NCBI GenBank assembly: GCA_030037055.1
Contig: JASHRZ010000180.1
Coordinates: 1-6,697, forward strand
DNA length: 6,697 bases
Direction of reading: 5' to 3'
Source of the DNA: Alphaproteobacteria bacterium
GTDB lineage: Bacteria > Pseudomonadota > Alphaproteobacteria > ATCC43930 > CGMCC-115725
The first letter of the stretch is position 1. Each line of letters begins with the position of its first letter. Under the pieces are notes generated by a model that saw only the letters and a program-made list of their open reading frames with translations, had not been told where the DNA came from and ran no database searches. Made by a program: the position numbers and the translations under genes. Positions 5,189-6,697 of the stretch are shown piece by piece.

Positions 5189-5539
5189 ATGAAAGAGAGC
5201 GAGGTTCGCGAGCGGGCCTTTGCCATGCCGCTCACCAACCCGGCCTATCCGCCGGGGCCTTATCGGTTCCGCAACCGCGAGTTTCTCATCATCACCTACC
5301 GAACCGATTCCGAGCGGTTGCGCGCGGTCGTGCCCGAGCCGCTCGAGGTGGAAGCGTCGCTGGTGCGCTATGAGTTCATTCGCATGCCGGACTCGACCGG
5401 CTCCCGGCTCGCTGTCCCTGCCCCGCATGCGCTCGCCCCCGTGGCCGAGCTGCCGGTGCTCGAGGTTGTCTCGGCGCTGCATATCCTCTCCGATCTCACC
5501 CTCGGCCTCGGCAAGGTCGTCCACGACTATCTCGGTTGA
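5189..5539 (+). pseudogene. adc: Acetoacetate decarboxylase with a large in-frame internal deletion
   Basis: The enzyme normally converts acetoacetate to acetone and CO2 and is about 245-260 residues long; here only 116 residues remain. Residues 1-71 match the family N-terminus (PLTNPAYPPGPYRF, then NRE with Arg30, corresponding to active-site Arg29 of the Clostridium enzyme, and VVPEPLEV, YEFIRMPDSTG). The next residues jump to the family C-terminus (PHALAPVAELPVLEVVSA, HILSDLTL, VVHDYL). About 130 residues between are missing, including the region with the YTESGQ glutamate (Glu76) and the Schiff-base lysine (Lys115 in PKK). The frame is kept and the binding site is good, so a peptide is probably made, but it cannot be a decarboxylase. 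The junction is near 5398-5410. It sits 20 bases upstream of the hydroxybutyrate dehydrogenase in the same operon, the usual partner. Confidence 0.85.
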
Positions 5540-5559
5540 TTACCTGAAGGGAGAAGCCC

Positions 5560-6339
5560 ATGCGCCTCAAGGACAAGGTCGCCGTCATCACCGGTGCCGC
5601 AAGCGGCATCGGCAAGGAGATTGCCCGAACTTTCGCGCGCGAAGGCGCCAAGGTCGTCATTGCGGATCTCGACCAGAAGGGCGCCGATGCGACCGCCGCC
5701 GAGCTCGGCGGCGCCGGCCGCGCGCTGGGCGTGGCGATGGATGTGACCAATGAGGCGCAGGTCGAGGCCGGCATGGCCAAGGCGATCGGGACTTTCCGCC
5801 GGCTCGACATCCTTGTGAGTAACGCGGGCATCCAGATCGTCTCGCCGCTCGAGGAGTTGTCCCTCGCCAAATGGAAGCTTCTTCTCGCGGTCCACCTCGA
5901 CGGCGCGTTCCTGACGACGCGCGCGGCGCTGCGGCAGATGTACAGCCAAGGCACGGGCGGGAGCATCATCTATATGGGCTCGGTACATTCGAAAGAGGCC
6001 TCGCTGCTCAAGGCGCCCTATGTTGCCGCCAAGCACGGCCTCATTGGCCTCGCCAAGGTCGTCGCCAAGGAAGGTGCCCAGCACGGCGTCCGCGCCAATG
6101 TCATCTGTCCCGGCTTCGTCCGCACGCCGCTGGTCGACAAGCAGATCCCCGAGCAGGCCAAGGAGCTCGGCATTTCCGAGGAGGCAGTGATCAAGCAAGT
6201 GATGCTGAAGAACACGGTGGACGGCGAGTTCACCACCGTCCAGGACGTCGCCGAGGCGGCGCTGTTCTTCGCCGCCTTCGAGTCGAATGCGCTGACCGGC
6301 CAGTCGCTCGTCGTCAGCCACGGCTGGTTCATGCAATAG
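5560..6339 (+). CDS. bdhA: D-3-hydroxybutyrate dehydrogenase (short-chain dehydrogenase)
   Basis: 259 residues, full length for the family. A cytoplasmic NAD-dependent enzyme that interconverts (R)-3-hydroxybutyrate and acetoacetate in polyhydroxybutyrate / ketone-body use (EC 1.1.1.30). Seen: TGAASGIG (11-18) for the dinucleotide loop; NAG (88-90); and the catalytic Ser141, Tyr154 and Lys158 (YVAAK). Gln92 (NAGIQ), His143, Lys151 and Gln195 (VDKQI) match the residues that hold the substrate carboxylate in Pseudomonas 3-hydroxybutyrate dehydrogenases, which makes this call more specific than a generic SDR. AGGGAG at 5548-5553 gives a good binding site 6 bases before the ATG. It follows the decarboxylase remnant by 20 bases and is probably co-transcribed with it. 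The C-terminus reads VVSHGWFMQ. Confidence 0.88.
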   Translation: MRLKDKVAVITGAASGIGKEIARTFAREGAKVVIADLDQKGADATAAELGGAGRALGVAMDVTNEAQVEAGMAKAIGTFRRLDILVSNAGIQIVSPLEELSLAKWKLLLAVHLDGAFLTTRAALRQMYSQGTGGSIIYMGSVHSKEASLLKAPYVAAKHGLIGLAKVVAKEGAQHGVRANVICPGFVRTPLVDKQIPEQAKELGISEEAVIKQVMLKNTVDGEFTTVQDVAEAALFFAAFESNALTGQSLVVSHGWFMQ

Positions 6340-6347
6340 GCCAAGCA

Positions 6348-6359
6348 CCGCCGCGGCGG
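6348..6359. terminator. GC-rich palindrome between convergent genes
   Basis: CCGCCGCGGCGG is a perfect 12-base palindrome in the 26 bases between the stops of bdhA and the patatin gene. It has no loop and no T tract, so it is only a weak candidate for a bidirectional terminator. Confidence 0.2.
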
Positions 6360-6365
6360 CGCGCC

Positions 6366-6697
6366 TCAGACGAAGGTCTCAAGCACGTCCAGCGTGCTCT
6401 CCCAGCCGACGCGATCGAAATTCTCGCTGATCCAGCGATCCGCCGTGTCGTAGCCGAGCGCGTGCAGATGCTCGAGGAACGGCCGCTCGGTGTTGAGCTT
6501 GCTGAGCGCGCCCATTTTCGCCAGCTCCGCTTCGGCGGTGATCTGGTGGAAGCGGACGGTGGTATAGCGGTCGTCCTCGAGCGCGCCGCTCTCGATCAGG
6601 CTCGACACCGTGGCGATGCCGAACATCTCGCGCACGAGGCTCGCATTGAAGGTCATCTCGTTGATGCGGTTCAGGATGTCGCGCATCGTCACCGGCA
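6366..6697 (-). CDS. Patatin-like phospholipase, C-terminal part (runs off the window edge)
   Basis: The frame stays open to the right edge, so only the last 110 or so residues are present and the GTG/ATG codons near the edge should not be taken as the start. The visible part (MRDILNRINEMTFNASL, then FHQITAEAEL, LSKLNTERPFLEHL, ISENFDRVGWEST) resembles the C-terminal DUF3734 region of bacterial patatin-family lipid acyl hydrolases. The catalytic Ser and Asp (GxSxG, DGG) would lie in the missing part and cannot be checked. Genes of this family are often found next to 3-hydroxybutyrate dehydrogenase in alphaproteobacteria, which supports the call. Here it is convergent to bdhA, so it is a separate transcript. 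Confidence 0.68.
   Translation of the reverse strand, partial: PVTMRDILNRINEMTFNASLVREMFGIATVSSLIESGALEDDRYTTVRFHQITAEAELAKMGALSKLNTERPFLEHLHALGYDTADRWISENFDRVGWESTLDVLETFV

Noticed and set aside
5527..6348. Long open frame on the - strand opposite bdhA
   Set aside because: It is the antisense of a complete short-chain dehydrogenase with all catalytic residues.

Overview
The window is GC-rich, with short AT-rich islands only in the gene starts and spacers. Codon use is strongly biased to G/C in third positions. The gene content (an acetoacetate decarboxylase / 3-hydroxybutyrate dehydrogenase pair next to a patatin-family gene, and DivK/PleD-like receiver domains) fits a free-living or plant-associated alphaproteobacterium. 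I cannot place it more precisely from sequence alone. No tRNA, rRNA, CRISPR array, transposase or integrase is visible.

Region 1 (1-4352) looks like one signalling locus made of two convergent operons. On the + strand, a PLP-dependent alpha-oxoamine synthase-family enzyme (328-1686) is followed after 2 bases by a single-domain response regulator (1689-2087). On the - strand, a six-helix membrane hybrid histidine kinase (4352-2481) overlaps a second single-domain response regulator (2488-2111) by 8 bases. The two operons end 23 bases apart. A small-molecule synthase of this fold beside a six-helix sensor kinase with a C-terminal receiver is the gene set of the alpha-hydroxyketone quorum-sensing systems CqsA/CqsS (Vibrio) and LqsA/LqsR/LqsS (Legionella). 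I therefore propose a divergent, possibly undescribed autoinducer-type system. The signal molecule is not known, and a sphingoid-base-type or other oxoamine product is an alternative. Both operons have TTRACG-like hexamers repeated at a 10-base step upstream, which suggests a shared regulator.

Region 2 (4353-5188) holds an AT-rich spacer with a promoter-like sequence and a perfect 13-base dyad, then two tiny ORFs joined by an ATGA overlap. The first encodes a one-helix membrane peptide and the second a soluble peptide of unknown function. A 133-base spacer without recognisable content follows.

Region 3 (5189-6697) is ketone-body / polyhydroxybutyrate metabolism: an acetoacetate decarboxylase gene that has lost its middle, including the catalytic lysine, but is still in frame; an intact D-3-hydroxybutyrate dehydrogenase; and, convergent to these, the C-terminal end of a patatin-like phospholipase that runs off the right edge. 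With the decarboxylase broken, the dehydrogenase can still interconvert 3-hydroxybutyrate and acetoacetate, but this locus would no longer make acetone.
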